A stretch of DNA of 64,000 nt from Pseudomonas viridiflava (lineage in GTDB: Bacteria > Pseudomonadota > Gammaproteobacteria > Pseudomonadales > Pseudomonadaceae): positions 1 to 64,000 of the forward strand of contig NZ_UTKY01000073.1 in NCBI RefSeq assembly GCF_900583165.1, given 5' to 3'. Below the pieces are notes generated by a model that saw nothing but the letters and a program-made list of their open reading frames with translations, made no database searches and had not been told where the DNA came from. Position 1 is the first letter of the stretch. Each line of letters opens with the position of its first letter. Position numbers and translations under genes: made by a program. Positions 48,201 through 55,208 of the stretch are shown piece after piece.

Positions 48201-50637
48201 GCAAAACGGCTTCACCCTGGACCTCGGCGCACAAACCGCCAAGAACCTGGGCTCCGGCGGTTCGGTGACTCAGGTGAATACCACCGTGGATGCCCGCTCG
48301 CTGGTGCTCAACAGCGGCCGCGACACCACCCTGGACGGTGCGCAGGTACGCGCTGATCGCATTGATGCCAAGATCGGCGGCGACCTCAATATCCTGTCGC
48401 GCCAGGACACCGACACCTCCAAGAGCAAGCAGGACAGCGCAGGCTTTGGTGCGAGCATCTGCGTTCCGCCGTTCTGCTATGGCTCCACTGTTGCAGCGTC
48501 CGCAAACCTGGCGGCGTCGAAGATGAACAGCGATTACCAGGCGGTCACCGATCAGAGCGGTTTCTTTGCCGGCAACGGCGGCTACACCATCGATGTGGCC
48601 AAAAACACCACCCTTAAAGGGGCGGTGATTGCCAGTGAGGCCACGGCCGACAAGAACCTGCTGCTCACTGACCGGCTGTTGGTCAGCGACATCAAGAACA
48701 AGAGCGAGATCAAAAGCCAGTCGGCGGGCGTGAGCGTCTCAGGTTCTTACAGCAGCGGTGTGGGCACCCTGTCGCCGGGCGCGCTGTATGGCATGGCGCT
48801 CAACGATTCGGATCATAGCTACACGCGCAGTGCCGTCAGCGAAGGCACGATCGTGGTGCGCAACGCTGAAGGCGCCAATGACCTGGTGGGCCTGAACCGT
48901 GACACGGCCAACGCCAACGAGCGCCTCGACAAGCCCGATCAAAAAGCCATGCAAGAGCGCATGGACCTGATCAAAAGCTCCATGGAGTTGACCAAGGGCA
49001 TCGGCGACGCCATTGCGGCGGCGCGGATCAAAGAGGCCGGCGACGTTAACAGCGACCTCAACAAAGCCACGAAGCAAAAGCTGATCGACGAAGGCATCAC
49101 CAGCCCGACCCAGGCCCAGATCAGTCAACGCGCCCAGCAGGATTACGGCGTCGGCAGTAGCTTCCAGAAGGCCAGCCAAGCGGTGACCGCCGTGGTGCAA
49201 GCGGCCATGGGCGGCAGCATCGGTGGGGCGATGGCGGGCGCTGCAGCGCCGTATCTGGCGCAAACCGTCAAGCAGATGACCGACGGTGACCCCAATGCCA
49301 ACCTGATGGCTCACGCGGTGTTGGGTGCGGTGCTGGCGCGGGCCAGTGGCAACTCGGCGCTGGCAGGGGCGGCCGGGGCTGTGGCGGCAGAGGAAACCGC
49401 GCGGCTGATCAAAGAGAACCTGTATGGCGATGTCAGCAGCGACAACCTGACGCAAGCGCAAAAGCAGACTATCTCCAGCCTCTCGACCTTGGCGGCCGGG
49501 CTTTCTGGGTCGTTGAGCGGTAAGGGTGCTTTGGATGCGGTGGCAGCGGCGCAAACCGGGAAAAACGCAGTTGAAAATAACTACCTGAGCGTGCCGGAGG
49601 CCCAGCGCAAGTTCTCGCTTCGGTACAAGCAAGCCCAGGGCACTATCACTGACGAAGAAAAAGAAGAACTCGCACAAATAGACCTGATCGACAAAAGTCG
49701 CGATAGCGCCATCAAGGCGGCATGCACGCCCGGCAACCTATCCAGTACCGCCTGCGGCAATCTGATCGGACCTGCGCAGAAAGCCCTGGCTCGATACGAT
49801 GATTACGTCGCCGCACGTTTGCTCTACAAAGAGCTTTTCCCGACAGATGCAAAAAATGCTGAGGCGGCCCTGCGCGGCCTGAGCGCTGAGCATGTTCTGC
49901 GTGATGTCGTGTTGAACAACCTTACCGAAGGCTCTGATCTGACGCGGGCGGAAATGGAACAGCGTTATGACTTGGTCATGGCGCTACAAACCGTGGTCGG
50001 TGTGCTTGCCGGGGGATACGGCCTGAAGGGTTTGGGGGCCGGTTCAAAAGTGCCTACGACGGCCTTGGTGTCCGGGGAAACCAAGGTGGTAGGAAGCACA
50101 AAGCCGGCTGCCAACGATGCGAGCTTTGATGTTCCCAAGGGTTATACCCAGGCCAATGATGGCAGCGTGACGGGCCCCAGTGGTGGAGTCTACAAAGCCA
50201 CCGGTACGCAGGACGCCACTGGCAATCAGATTTACCTGGCCGCTAATGGCAACTACTACACACTGACGGCAGAGCGATCAACTCGCATTGTTTCACCTAA
50301 TCCGCCGTCTGAAATTGGCGCAACCGGCAAGGTTGGGGAGGATGCACTCAAGCCGTTGGGCGGACAGTCTCAAGCTTTTTTCGATACAAGCCTTGGACCT
50401 CGGTATGTCGACCAGTTGGCTCCAGGCGCCAAGGCGCATGAGTCCAAGGTGGGCTACACATCACTCGATGCCACCACTGCCGTGCAAGTGGCCAAGGATG
50501 CGGAGTTGATACAACGAGGTTTGGTCAATGGCGTAACATGGAATTTTTTCAGAAGCCCTGTTACTGGCCGCGTAGGCCCGGCGCCAGCACTTGAAAAAGC
50601 GTTGTCCGATGCAGGTATTAAGATAAAGGTGCATTGA
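42247..50637 (+). CDS. TpsA/CdiA-like filamentous exoprotein with nuclease-like C terminus
   Basis: A 2,796-residue exoprotein. A signal peptide (about 1-31) precedes the TPS secretion domain (about 35-290) with NPYGISCNGCGFINTP near 139. Long FHA-type beta-helix repeats, many of the form 'N-x-G-x-hydrophobic', run to about 1,900, followed by a second repeat block. The pre-toxin region ends in VENNYL near 2442, the usual boundary of CdiA toxin tails. The last 80 residues contain D2722 (RYVDQL) and E2732-x-K2734 (HESKVG), then a helix with QVAKDAEL: the D...ExK layout of a PD-(D/E)XK nuclease. The tail's codons are more AT-rich than the rest. An earlier TTG at 42241 is rejected; the ATG at 42247 has gagaa upstream. 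Confidence 0.93.
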   Translation: MDVRPLKSLARRGLAVILANALFWQPLLANAEGIVVSGPGTTVGKAGNGVPVVNIAKPNSSGLSHNQFKDYNVGPNGVILNNATGVVQSTQLGGIIVGNSNLKGGAAKVILNEVKGGSASQLRGYTEVAGKSAKVIVANPYGISCNGCGFINTPNVTLTTGKPVIDKVGRLDHYQVDGGAVTIDGDGLNASNVDRFEIITRSAKINAQINARQLTVIAGRNDVDAQSLKTTVRADDGSEKPELAIDSSALGGMYAGAIKLVGTEAGVGVKLDGKLAASGGDIQLDANGHLSMAQASADGAVDINAASLDARGPVYAGTTLKAKTKGELKNSKTLAARDRITLASNGQLTNNGIIEAGVNPDNTRNTGGDVILDSEHLTNTGSVIANRTVTATVAQGVDNQGGTFSARQAMNITAGSLDNRNKGQLLSDGSQTLNVIGLLDNSQGGIIDSTGAFSLHGNRLDNSDGNLTGASSITLDLLGDLINRNGKLASAGPLLVQRAAHVDNQGGKLASQGLLTLFATSIDNQNSGTLAANDGVTITTTGVLQNGANGLIHSEKAGIKMTAGTLDNNGGRIAAKAGDAQVEATDFNNGSGNLFARDRILLRGVNVDNGGEIAGHQIDVNLSGGLTNRGLIESATTLDVDTASLTNSGQMRALGSTGKSRYAIGGLLNNSGSLETANTQLSLAADRFQNTGGTVLHVGNGVLDLSGISLDDVGGSLVTQGELTLDKANWTNSTAIQAGRLTVIIDNLQQTASGKLLGTRSLVGKGEDWSIGGTVASQGTLDLSVTHLLNDHGLIFSGGDMGLRVERLKNLGAAIYAMGNLRIDRDGQGGHAESIINSSSSIETEGSLVMAANRIDNSRTVLTTASGIYSASITPTPCIFDVTGGDCDGGKQNRPFLITQREHFIVSDATAASSITSGGNMLLTGGELLNSSSSIAAGGSLTALVDQLTNVGVETHDTLYERIFTSARERKPGGWYREAAAFTQLYSVGGASYDANNLGGLEGAMAAFIGKMESEKTNLSKTTQLMTSDQSYAGVIQAGGAVNVQAQAGIDNSVVRGGYTYVGSGANTNAPGYSTQVVLNPQLPPDVAQQQINPLGLPGFDLPTGENGLFHLNDGKGVNGVPTSQFAANPHKYLIETNPLLTNMRQFLSSDYMLTKLGFDPDVAQRRLGDGFYEQRLIQQAVIARTGQRFIDGQTSDAELFKHLMDNAIGSKDALNLSVGVSLTAEQVAALTHDIVWLENATVAGQQVLVPVLYLAQANNRLAPNGALISGSDVNLITGSHLNNAGTLRANGSLLANIGGNLSNSGLMQADNRLDLLTGNTLSNRAGGVIAGGDVNLAAGADLLNERTITTHESASGYRTERRDFADSAARIESAGALTLQAGANINNVGGVLKSGGDTTAKAVGDVNITASQALTSGNVGTRSNYATVAQQGSVVDAGRDLHVVGGRDIRVVASQVEAKRDINLIATHNLSVGAGANEQHSASNSKKVKSIEDHVQQVSSVIKAGGNASLSAGQDLQMVASQVNAGNEAYLVAGNNLSLETAEDHDYSFFSKTKKTSQGKKFRLDETDAVNNVGSLVSAGTHSTLVAGKDLLLAGSTVTAEKGATQLVAGQDVSILAVSNSDSARHERKESKSSWGGLKSSKVQDQVDEKRTTALGSMVSGETVTVAAKRDAKVTGSALVSTGDLAVQAGRDLTIDAAQNTFARTDMHKEKNRDLTGVLTGNSLGLDDLTGNQKLYINSSKHNGTANEMTLTGSTIGSSEGNVSLTAGRELTVVASDLVSTKDMELQGANVTITSGMETASQTSKDSSKSLAVGRVIAGSVVDTATSIRDAAEAARSSDDPRLKAVKIAQAALSLYNLNNQAGEAAKQSTGFKDKTGGSAGNGSLIKIGTELANTRTKSSSEYTAQTAHQSSLDAGGNLLIVAAGDAPGTVGDLNIIGSSLKADSLLLSAKNNILMQSAQDTTDRKNDGSRNRTAIGASFNIGEQNGFTLDLGAQTAKNLGSGGSVTQVNTTVDARSLVLNSGRDTTLDGAQVRADRIDAKIGGDLNILSRQDTDTSKSKQDSAGFGASICVPPFCYGSTVAASANLAASKMNSDYQAVTDQSGFFAGNGGYTIDVAKNTTLKGAVIASEATADKNLLLTDRLLVSDIKNKSEIKSQSAGVSVSGSYSSGVGTLSPGALYGMALNDSDHSYTRSAVSEGTIVVRNAEGANDLVGLNRDTANANERLDKPDQKAMQERMDLIKSSMELTKGIGDAIAAARIKEAGDVNSDLNKATKQKLIDEGITSPTQAQISQRAQQDYGVGSSFQKASQAVTAVVQAAMGGSIGGAMAGAAAPYLAQTVKQMTDGDPNANLMAHAVLGAVLARASGNSALAGAAGAVAAEETARLIKENLYGDVSSDNLTQAQKQTISSLSTLAAGLSGSLSGKGALDAVAAAQTGKNAVENNYLSVPEAQRKFSLRYKQAQGTITDEEKEELAQIDLIDKSRDSAIKAACTPGNLSSTACGNLIGPAQKALARYDDYVAARLLYKELFPTDAKNAEAALRGLSAEHVLRDVVLNNLTEGSDLTRAEMEQRYDLVMALQTVVGVLAGGYGLKGLGAGSKVPTTALVSGETKVVGSTKPAANDASFDVPKGYTQANDGSVTGPSGGVYKATGTQDATGNQIYLAANGNYYTLTAERSTRIVSPNPPSEIGATGKVGEDALKPLGGQSQAFFDTSLGPRYVDQLAPGAKAHESKVGYTSLDATTAVQVAKDAELIQRGLVNGVTWNFFRSPVTGRVGPAPALEKALSDAGIKIKVH

Positions 50638-50639
50638 AC

Positions 50640-51179
50640 ATGACATTTACCACGGCCTATACGCCTGTCACCTCAGCATTTGCATCTATGGGGGCCAAGG
50701 AACTCAATAGTTTCTACGAGGGTTTTATGCTCAATAAGCCCTACTGCCTCGACGATTTGATTCAGGCGGTTTGGCAGACCCCGGGGTATGAGCAGTGGAG
50801 CGCGGATTTTTCGCCACATTCTCTGGAGGGCTTGGGCGAATGGTTTGCCGAGCGGATTCGTGAAATAGCGCGACTGTCCCAAACCGCAGAGGATGGCGCA
50901 GTACGTGATATGTCCGACGAGGAAAAAGCCTTGGCTGTTGCCGTCGGCATGTACTACGGCGAAGTGGCCGTTAGAAATAACCCGCAACTGGCTTGGCATC
51001 AGTTGAAAGGCAACAAGAAACAAGCCGACTTCGGTCAGCCGGTTATTTCCGACGCAGGCAAACTGCCCACCAATCCCGTGCGGGTTGCCCATGCCTTTGC
51101 GAGCGGTATTACCGATGGATCAAGGGCAGCCGGTCGACTGAGAGAAACCTATGATTACTGGATGCAATTGCTCAGGTGA
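50640..51179 (+). CDS. Candidate CDI immunity protein (unknown family)
   Basis: A 179-residue cytoplasmic protein (no signal peptide or membrane helix) beginning 2 bases after the CdiA-like stop codon. The position is that of cdiI genes, whose products block the toxin tail in the producing cell. I recognise no family. It is rich in helices and mildly acidic. Its stop overlaps the next gene by 4 bases. That it neutralises the nuclease-like tail is inference from position only. Confidence 0.7.
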   Translation: MTFTTAYTPVTSAFASMGAKELNSFYEGFMLNKPYCLDDLIQAVWQTPGYEQWSADFSPHSLEGLGEWFAERIREIARLSQTAEDGAVRDMSDEEKALAVAVGMYYGEVAVRNNPQLAWHQLKGNKKQADFGQPVISDAGKLPTNPVRVAHAFASGITDGSRAAGRLRETYDYWMQLLR

Positions 51180-52048
51180 GATCAATTACACGGTCAGCCA
51201 ATGAGCCAAGCGTGAAGGGGCAAATCAACCATCACCTGGCAGCCGTGCTCGACGCCTTGCAGGTGGGTCGTACACTCGCAGCCTGTGCCGAGGGGCGCGT
51301 CTGCCTGCCGGTCATTACCCTGGAATCACCGGCTCATTGGTATGGCTTCCCGCCCGCATTGGTGGCGCTGTGCAGTGATGGGTCAGGGCCAAATTACATC
51401 GGCTACTGGAAGCATTGGTTCGTTGATCGCGAGCCGTGCTTTGTCCGTATGTATGTCGGCGCCGGTCATACGGCTTATGAAATAGCTCGCACCCCTGCGC
51501 AATTGATGGGTGTGCTGGCAATGATGTCCATCAGTGTCGAAGACGGTGCCACCCCAGAGCTTGAGCAATTTGCCCGCGCGGTGGGGCTTGATTGCTTGGA
51601 GGCGCTGGCGGCGCAGTCGCTGAAAACCGGCGACGACCCCCAGGGCTTTGCCAACGTTGCGTTGTTCAGCCAGAAAACACCGCTGGAAAGCATCGTCGAC
51701 GGCGCGGCCCCTTACACCGGCGACTTCCCCAACCCGTTCGACGCCGGCCGGGCCTGGTGGGAAACCAGCTGCTCCTTCGAAATTCTTGACCGGCCGATGC
51801 CGATGCCCGCCCATGGGCAGTTGCCTGCGTGGTTTGATCCTGATCGCGAGAAAAAGCCACTGTTCGACGACTACTTGAGCGCCGGTCGCCTGGATTATGC
51901 GTGGCTGACCTTGAACTCTACGGGTTGGTCGATCACCGATGCACGGCAGGCGCTTGTCGCGTTGCAGGCACGGGCTGACGATCGGGGCTTTGATGCGGTT
52001 GTGGACTACTGGTTGTCGGTGGCGGATGTCAGTGCCGGGGGTTACTAA
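51176..52048 (+). CDS. Unknown protein, possibly SUKH-like immunity protein
   Basis: A 290-residue protein starting with GTG at 51176 inside the stop of the preceding gene. The segment with PPALVALCSDGSGPNY and GYWKHWFVDRE loosely resembles SMI1/KNR4 (SUKH) immunity proteins, where a surface-loop 'DG-G' block follows a proline-rich helix. This is a weak similarity. Its place in the string of small genes after the CdiA-like toxin fits an immunity or accessory role. Confidence 0.65.
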   Translation: MRSITRSANEPSVKGQINHHLAAVLDALQVGRTLAACAEGRVCLPVITLESPAHWYGFPPALVALCSDGSGPNYIGYWKHWFVDREPCFVRMYVGAGHTAYEIARTPAQLMGVLAMMSISVEDGATPELEQFARAVGLDCLEALAAQSLKTGDDPQGFANVALFSQKTPLESIVDGAAPYTGDFPNPFDAGRAWWETSCSFEILDRPMPMPAHGQLPAWFDPDREKKPLFDDYLSAGRLDYAWLTLNSTGWSITDARQALVALQARADDRGFDAVVDYWLSVADVSAGGY

Positions 52049-52077
52049 GCCATGAGGCCGGGCTCAGAGGGCGGGTG

Positions 52078-52575
52078 ATGATTCAATGGTCTGTGTTGCG
52101 TGCACTTATATCGGGCAGTGACGTTGACGTGCCCGAGCAGGCGCTGTCCCTCATCGACGAGGGCGTCTACAAAGTTTCAGAAACTCAATATTGCTTGGCT
52201 GATGCCCATATTGAGAGCGGGCAAAAGCGGCTGGTATTGGTGTCATGTGTTTGGGCGATCAGTGAGACGGCATTTCGACGAGCCTATTCGTTCGACATCG
52301 AAGCTGACGATTTGGCGCTCGGCGCGCCCCCGGTTGAGTTACTGCCAAACGACGCCGCGACCACTTACGGTCAAATAAAACGTGCCTTGGCGGCCGTTGG
52401 GAGGGTGATGGAGCATGCCTCCTACCGTGTGATGTCGGATCGCGCTTTTATTCATCGAAGCCTGGAAAACGCCGACGCGACCTATCATTTTCGCTCGCGT
52501 GACGACGTGGACGATGAGCCGCCTTATGCGATTGTGTGGAAGTGTCGCGCGGTTAACCTGAGCGCTCAAAAATAA
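52078..52575 (+). CDS. Unknown protein in CDI immunity cluster
   Basis: A 165-residue soluble protein with no recognised domain. It starts at the ATG at 52078 after gggcggg, 29 bases after the preceding stop. It belongs to the run of small genes after the CdiA-like gene, which often accumulate as immunity genes for displaced toxin tails. Confidence 0.62.
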   Translation: MIQWSVLRALISGSDVDVPEQALSLIDEGVYKVSETQYCLADAHIESGQKRLVLVSCVWAISETAFRRAYSFDIEADDLALGAPPVELLPNDAATTYGQIKRALAAVGRVMEHASYRVMSDRAFIHRSLENADATYHFRSRDDVDDEPPYAIVWKCRAVNLSAQK

Positions 52576-52590
52576 GTGGCGAGGTGTGGT

Positions 52591-52824
52591 GTGGTTACCC
52601 GCATAGGCTATTACATCGGCGAGTATCTGATTTCCCTGCTGGGCGGCTACTGGCTGGTTGATCAAGATCCGTTGTCACCGTCCTTCGCCAGGTACGGGGT
52701 CGGCGACTTTTCATGTGAGGGGGCAAACACTGAGGTCATTGACCCCTTTGAAATAGCGCAGCGTTATGCAACGACGCCGGCTCCACGTTTTTTAAGACAA
52801 GACATCGAAAAACAGCTGATCTGA
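52591..52824 (+). CDS. Small unknown protein in CDI immunity cluster
   Basis: A 77-residue protein beginning with GTG at 52591, 7 bases after gagg; a GTG at 52576, directly after the previous stop, is the alternative. It has one moderately hydrophobic helix near the start (YYIGEYLISLLGGYWLV) and the block DPLSPSFARYGVGDFS. No family is recognised. It could be a small immunity protein or a fragment of one. Confidence 0.5.
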   Translation: MVTRIGYYIGEYLISLLGGYWLVDQDPLSPSFARYGVGDFSCEGANTEVIDPFEIAQRYATTPAPRFLRQDIEKQLI

Positions 52825-52875
52825 GCCTGCTGCGCCGATGCACAGATTTTTCCAACCGCTTTACAAGGATGATTC

Positions 52876-53664
52876 ATGAAACCTGGGAAATTTCCCCTTC
52901 AAGCCTTCCTGATGTCCTGCCTGGTGGCGGGCTGGGGGCTGGTCTACGTTGGCCGCATCAAGTGGGCCATTTGGGTCGCGGCATTTTTGTACACCGGTGT
53001 GGTGTTGCTCGGTGTGTCCGGCCTGAGTGCTTCACCTATCGGGCTGTATGTTCTGTTCGGCTTCATTGTTGCGGTCAAGCTCGCTTCGGCGATCGTGTCG
53101 GCGAGGTTGGCCCGTCGCTATAACGGCCCGCCGGATGTGCCGCGCAAGCGTTTCCATGCGCTGTATGTGGGCGTGCTGATCGTGATCACCTTCGTGCTGA
53201 TGGAGGTGTTGCGGGTGCCGTTGATGGGGTTCAAGACCTACTACATCCCGACGGGTTCAATGGCGCCAACGGTGTCGGTGGGCGACTACATCGTGGCCGA
53301 TCTCAAGGCGGGCGCACCCCAGGTTGGCGATATCGTCGTATACCGCTGGAATGGCACCGAGGCGATCAAGCGTGTGGCGGGTGTGGGCGGCGACACGTTG
53401 GCGATCGTCAACGGCGAGTTGATCCACAACGGCGAAAACCTTGGCTTGTTCCATGCCCCGGCAGATCGGGTCGAAGGCCCGGCGTCGATGGCGCTGGCAC
53501 CGGTCAAGGTCGAGCCGGGGCGTGTCTATCTGTTGGGGGATAACCGCAACAACAGCAATGACAGCCGCTTTATGGGGCAAGTGGCGGTCGAGGATGTGGT
53601 GGGCAAGGTGACGGGGATCTGGTTTTCCAAGGAGCGGATGCGCATTGGTACGACCTTTCCCTGA
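52876..53664 (+). CDS. lepB: Signal peptidase I (LepB family)
   Basis: A 262-residue type I signal peptidase. The catalytic Ser is S128 in YYIPTGSMAPT and the general base is K165 in EAIKRVAGVGGD; the C-terminal box is GDNRNNSNDSRFMG. Three or four membrane helices fill the first 118 residues. The main lepB of pseudomonads sits with lepA and rnc, so this one, isolated and next to the CDI genes, is probably an additional copy, perhaps for particular exported proteins. The symbol is by family. It stands 52 bases after the small gene upstream. Confidence 0.9.
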   Translation: MKPGKFPLQAFLMSCLVAGWGLVYVGRIKWAIWVAAFLYTGVVLLGVSGLSASPIGLYVLFGFIVAVKLASAIVSARLARRYNGPPDVPRKRFHALYVGVLIVITFVLMEVLRVPLMGFKTYYIPTGSMAPTVSVGDYIVADLKAGAPQVGDIVVYRWNGTEAIKRVAGVGGDTLAIVNGELIHNGENLGLFHAPADRVEGPASMALAPVKVEPGRVYLLGDNRNNSNDSRFMGQVAVEDVVGKVTGIWFSKERMRIGTTFP

Positions 53665-53674
53665 CTCCGGGATG

Positions 53675-53820
53675 AATGTGGGAGGGGGCTTGATGTGGTG
53701 AGCGGGCTTGTCGAATCGTCGCACCGCCCGCGCTGGGCTGCGAAGCGGCCCCATTGGATCTCCAGCGAACCCATCGGGGGGCAAGCCCCCTCACCACAGC
53801 AAGCCCCCTCCCACATTTTT
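53675..53820. repeat. Composite nested REPIN
   Basis: A 146-base inverted structure. The outer arms are aatgtgggagggggcttg and caagccccctcccacatt. Inside them lie a second pair, gtggtgagcgggcttg and its partner ccctcaccac, around a spacer of about 70 bases. Unlike the simple hairpins elsewhere, two REP types are nested here. Confidence 0.82.
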
Positions 53821-53845
53821 GATGTTCGTTGTTCTGGCGAGCGGG

Positions 53846-54433
53846 TTAGAGCAACTTGCGCTGCACGGCCTCATCCAGCGTACTGCGCGTCAGCGCGTCC
53901 ACCACTTCCCGGCCATCGGCCTGGAACGGGATGCCCACGATCAGCACCAGGTGCATCCAGGTGCGCACCGACTCGCTCTTCTTGACCCGGCCCAGCTCCT
54001 TGCCGTCCTTGTCCTTGAACACCGTTTCCAGGGTGAAGACGTTCTTCGCCGTGGTCGGGATGATGAAGAACGTTGCGCCGGTGATGATCGCCGAGGCCAC
54101 GCTGAACTGTTCGTTGTTGTACAGGGTGGCATCGGCGTAGATGTCCGAATCGACCTTGTCGGTGCTTACCCGTGCAAAGCGCTCAGACTGGCGAAACGAG
54201 TCGGCCACAGCCTTTTCCCACAAGGCTGCTGGTTTGCCAGGCGCTGCGTTGGCCGGGCCGCCGTTGACTTGGTTCAGCGCAGTCGCGCGCACGTAGGCAG
54301 TCGGCTTCTGCGCCGGTGCGTTGGCGGTCGGTGGCCAGGTTTGCACCGCTGGCAATTCGTGCTGCGAGTAGGACACGCAACCGGTCAGCAAGACCGCCGC
54401 CAGTACCAAACTGTGCTTGATCAATCCTTTCAT
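53846..54433 (-). CDS. Small lipoprotein of unknown function
   Basis: A 195-residue lipoprotein (lipobox LTGC, Cys19) beginning CVSYS. The C-terminal half contains a hydrophobic stretch (about 115-130) and the strand-rich block VFTLETVFKDKDGKELGRV. Its neighbour at 54437 also begins CVSY after the lipobox and has a comparable layout, so the pair may descend from one gene. It starts 3 bases after the stop of that neighbour and they form an operon. Function is unknown. Confidence 0.82.
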   Translation of the reverse strand: MKGLIKHSLVLAAVLLTGCVSYSQHELPAVQTWPPTANAPAQKPTAYVRATALNQVNGGPANAAPGKPAALWEKAVADSFRQSERFARVSTDKVDSDIYADATLYNNEQFSVASAIITGATFFIIPTTAKNVFTLETVFKDKDGKELGRVKKSESVRTWMHLVLIVGIPFQADGREVVDALTRSTLDEAVQRKLL

Positions 54434-54436
54434 GGG

Positions 54437-55048
54437 TTACTCCTTGGGCAATTTGGCGGTGGCGGAATCCATCAGTTGGGTCACCAACTCACTCAACTGT
54501 TTAGCTCCCATCGTCGGCGCCCAGTATTCACGGCCGTAGAGACCCACGTTGCGCTCGAACTTGACCTCTTCCTTGGCGCTGGCGAGCTCTTTGCCGTTGC
54601 GGTCGACGATCACCAGGTTGCCGGCCACGTCGAAGGTATCGACGTAGATCGGGCCGTTGACCCAGATCCAGATGGTCAGCGTCAGCAAGGCACCGGGGAA
54701 GTACCCTGGGTGCGGCGCACGGTGGCCCTTGAGGGAAGTCATGTTGAATTTCAGCAACACGTCGTCTTCGCCCAGGCGCGTCGGGTATTCGGTGACTTGC
54801 TTGAAGTAGCCGGCGCTGCGCACGTACTGATTGAGCTGCACGGTGAGCGAGTGGCTGATCGCAATTTTGTTGGCGTCGTTGACGTCGGTGTCGGACACCG
54901 CCACATCAGCAATTTGCGCGCTGCGTGGGCTGCTAGTGGCGGCGGGGTGCAGCGGGGCGCCGATGGGGCCGCTGACGGTGTAGGACACACAGCCAGTCAT
55001 GGACAACGCGGCGGCGAGCGCCGTTGCCCGGAGGAGGGTTTTCAACAC
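54437..55048 (-). CDS. Small lipoprotein of unknown function (partner)
   Basis: A 203-residue lipoprotein (lipobox MTGC, Cys20). A hydrophobic patch occurs near 120-130 (ALLTLTIWIWVNGP) and is followed by the strand-rich block TFDVAGNLVIVDRNGKELA, which mirrors the layout of the next gene's product. The start is GTG at 55048, 5 bases after aggga. It is divergent from the vWA gene at 55209; both promoters must lie in the 160 bases between them. Confidence 0.82.
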   Translation of the reverse strand: MLKTLLRATALAAALSMTGCVSYTVSGPIGAPLHPAATSSPRSAQIADVAVSDTDVNDANKIAISHSLTVQLNQYVRSAGYFKQVTEYPTRLGEDDVLLKFNMTSLKGHRAPHPGYFPGALLTLTIWIWVNGPIYVDTFDVAGNLVIVDRNGKELASAKEEVKFERNVGLYGREYWAPTMGAKQLSELVTQLMDSATAKLPKE

Positions 55049-55208
55049 ACTAATTTCCCTATAAATGAATGAACCAAGTCACTGAATCGACCCGTTCGTG
55101 CAGAACTTGAGTCTGTAGTTTTTCCTACGCATTGCTCGGTTTAACCCGAGCCGTGCGCACCTTACGTCTGACCTTATGAACAGATCAATCATTCACGAGG
55201 CTCAGCCC

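Noticed and set aside
46702..48234. 510-codon minus-strand frame opposite the CdiA-like gene
   Set aside because: It is one of many long antisense frames caused by high G+C in third positions. The plus-strand gene has full domain structure and the antisense protein is low-complexity with no motif.
43200..48800. Repetitive sequence as a possible CRISPR or tandem array
   Set aside because: The repeats are degenerate codon-level FHA repeats in one long open frame, without constant repeat and spacer lengths.
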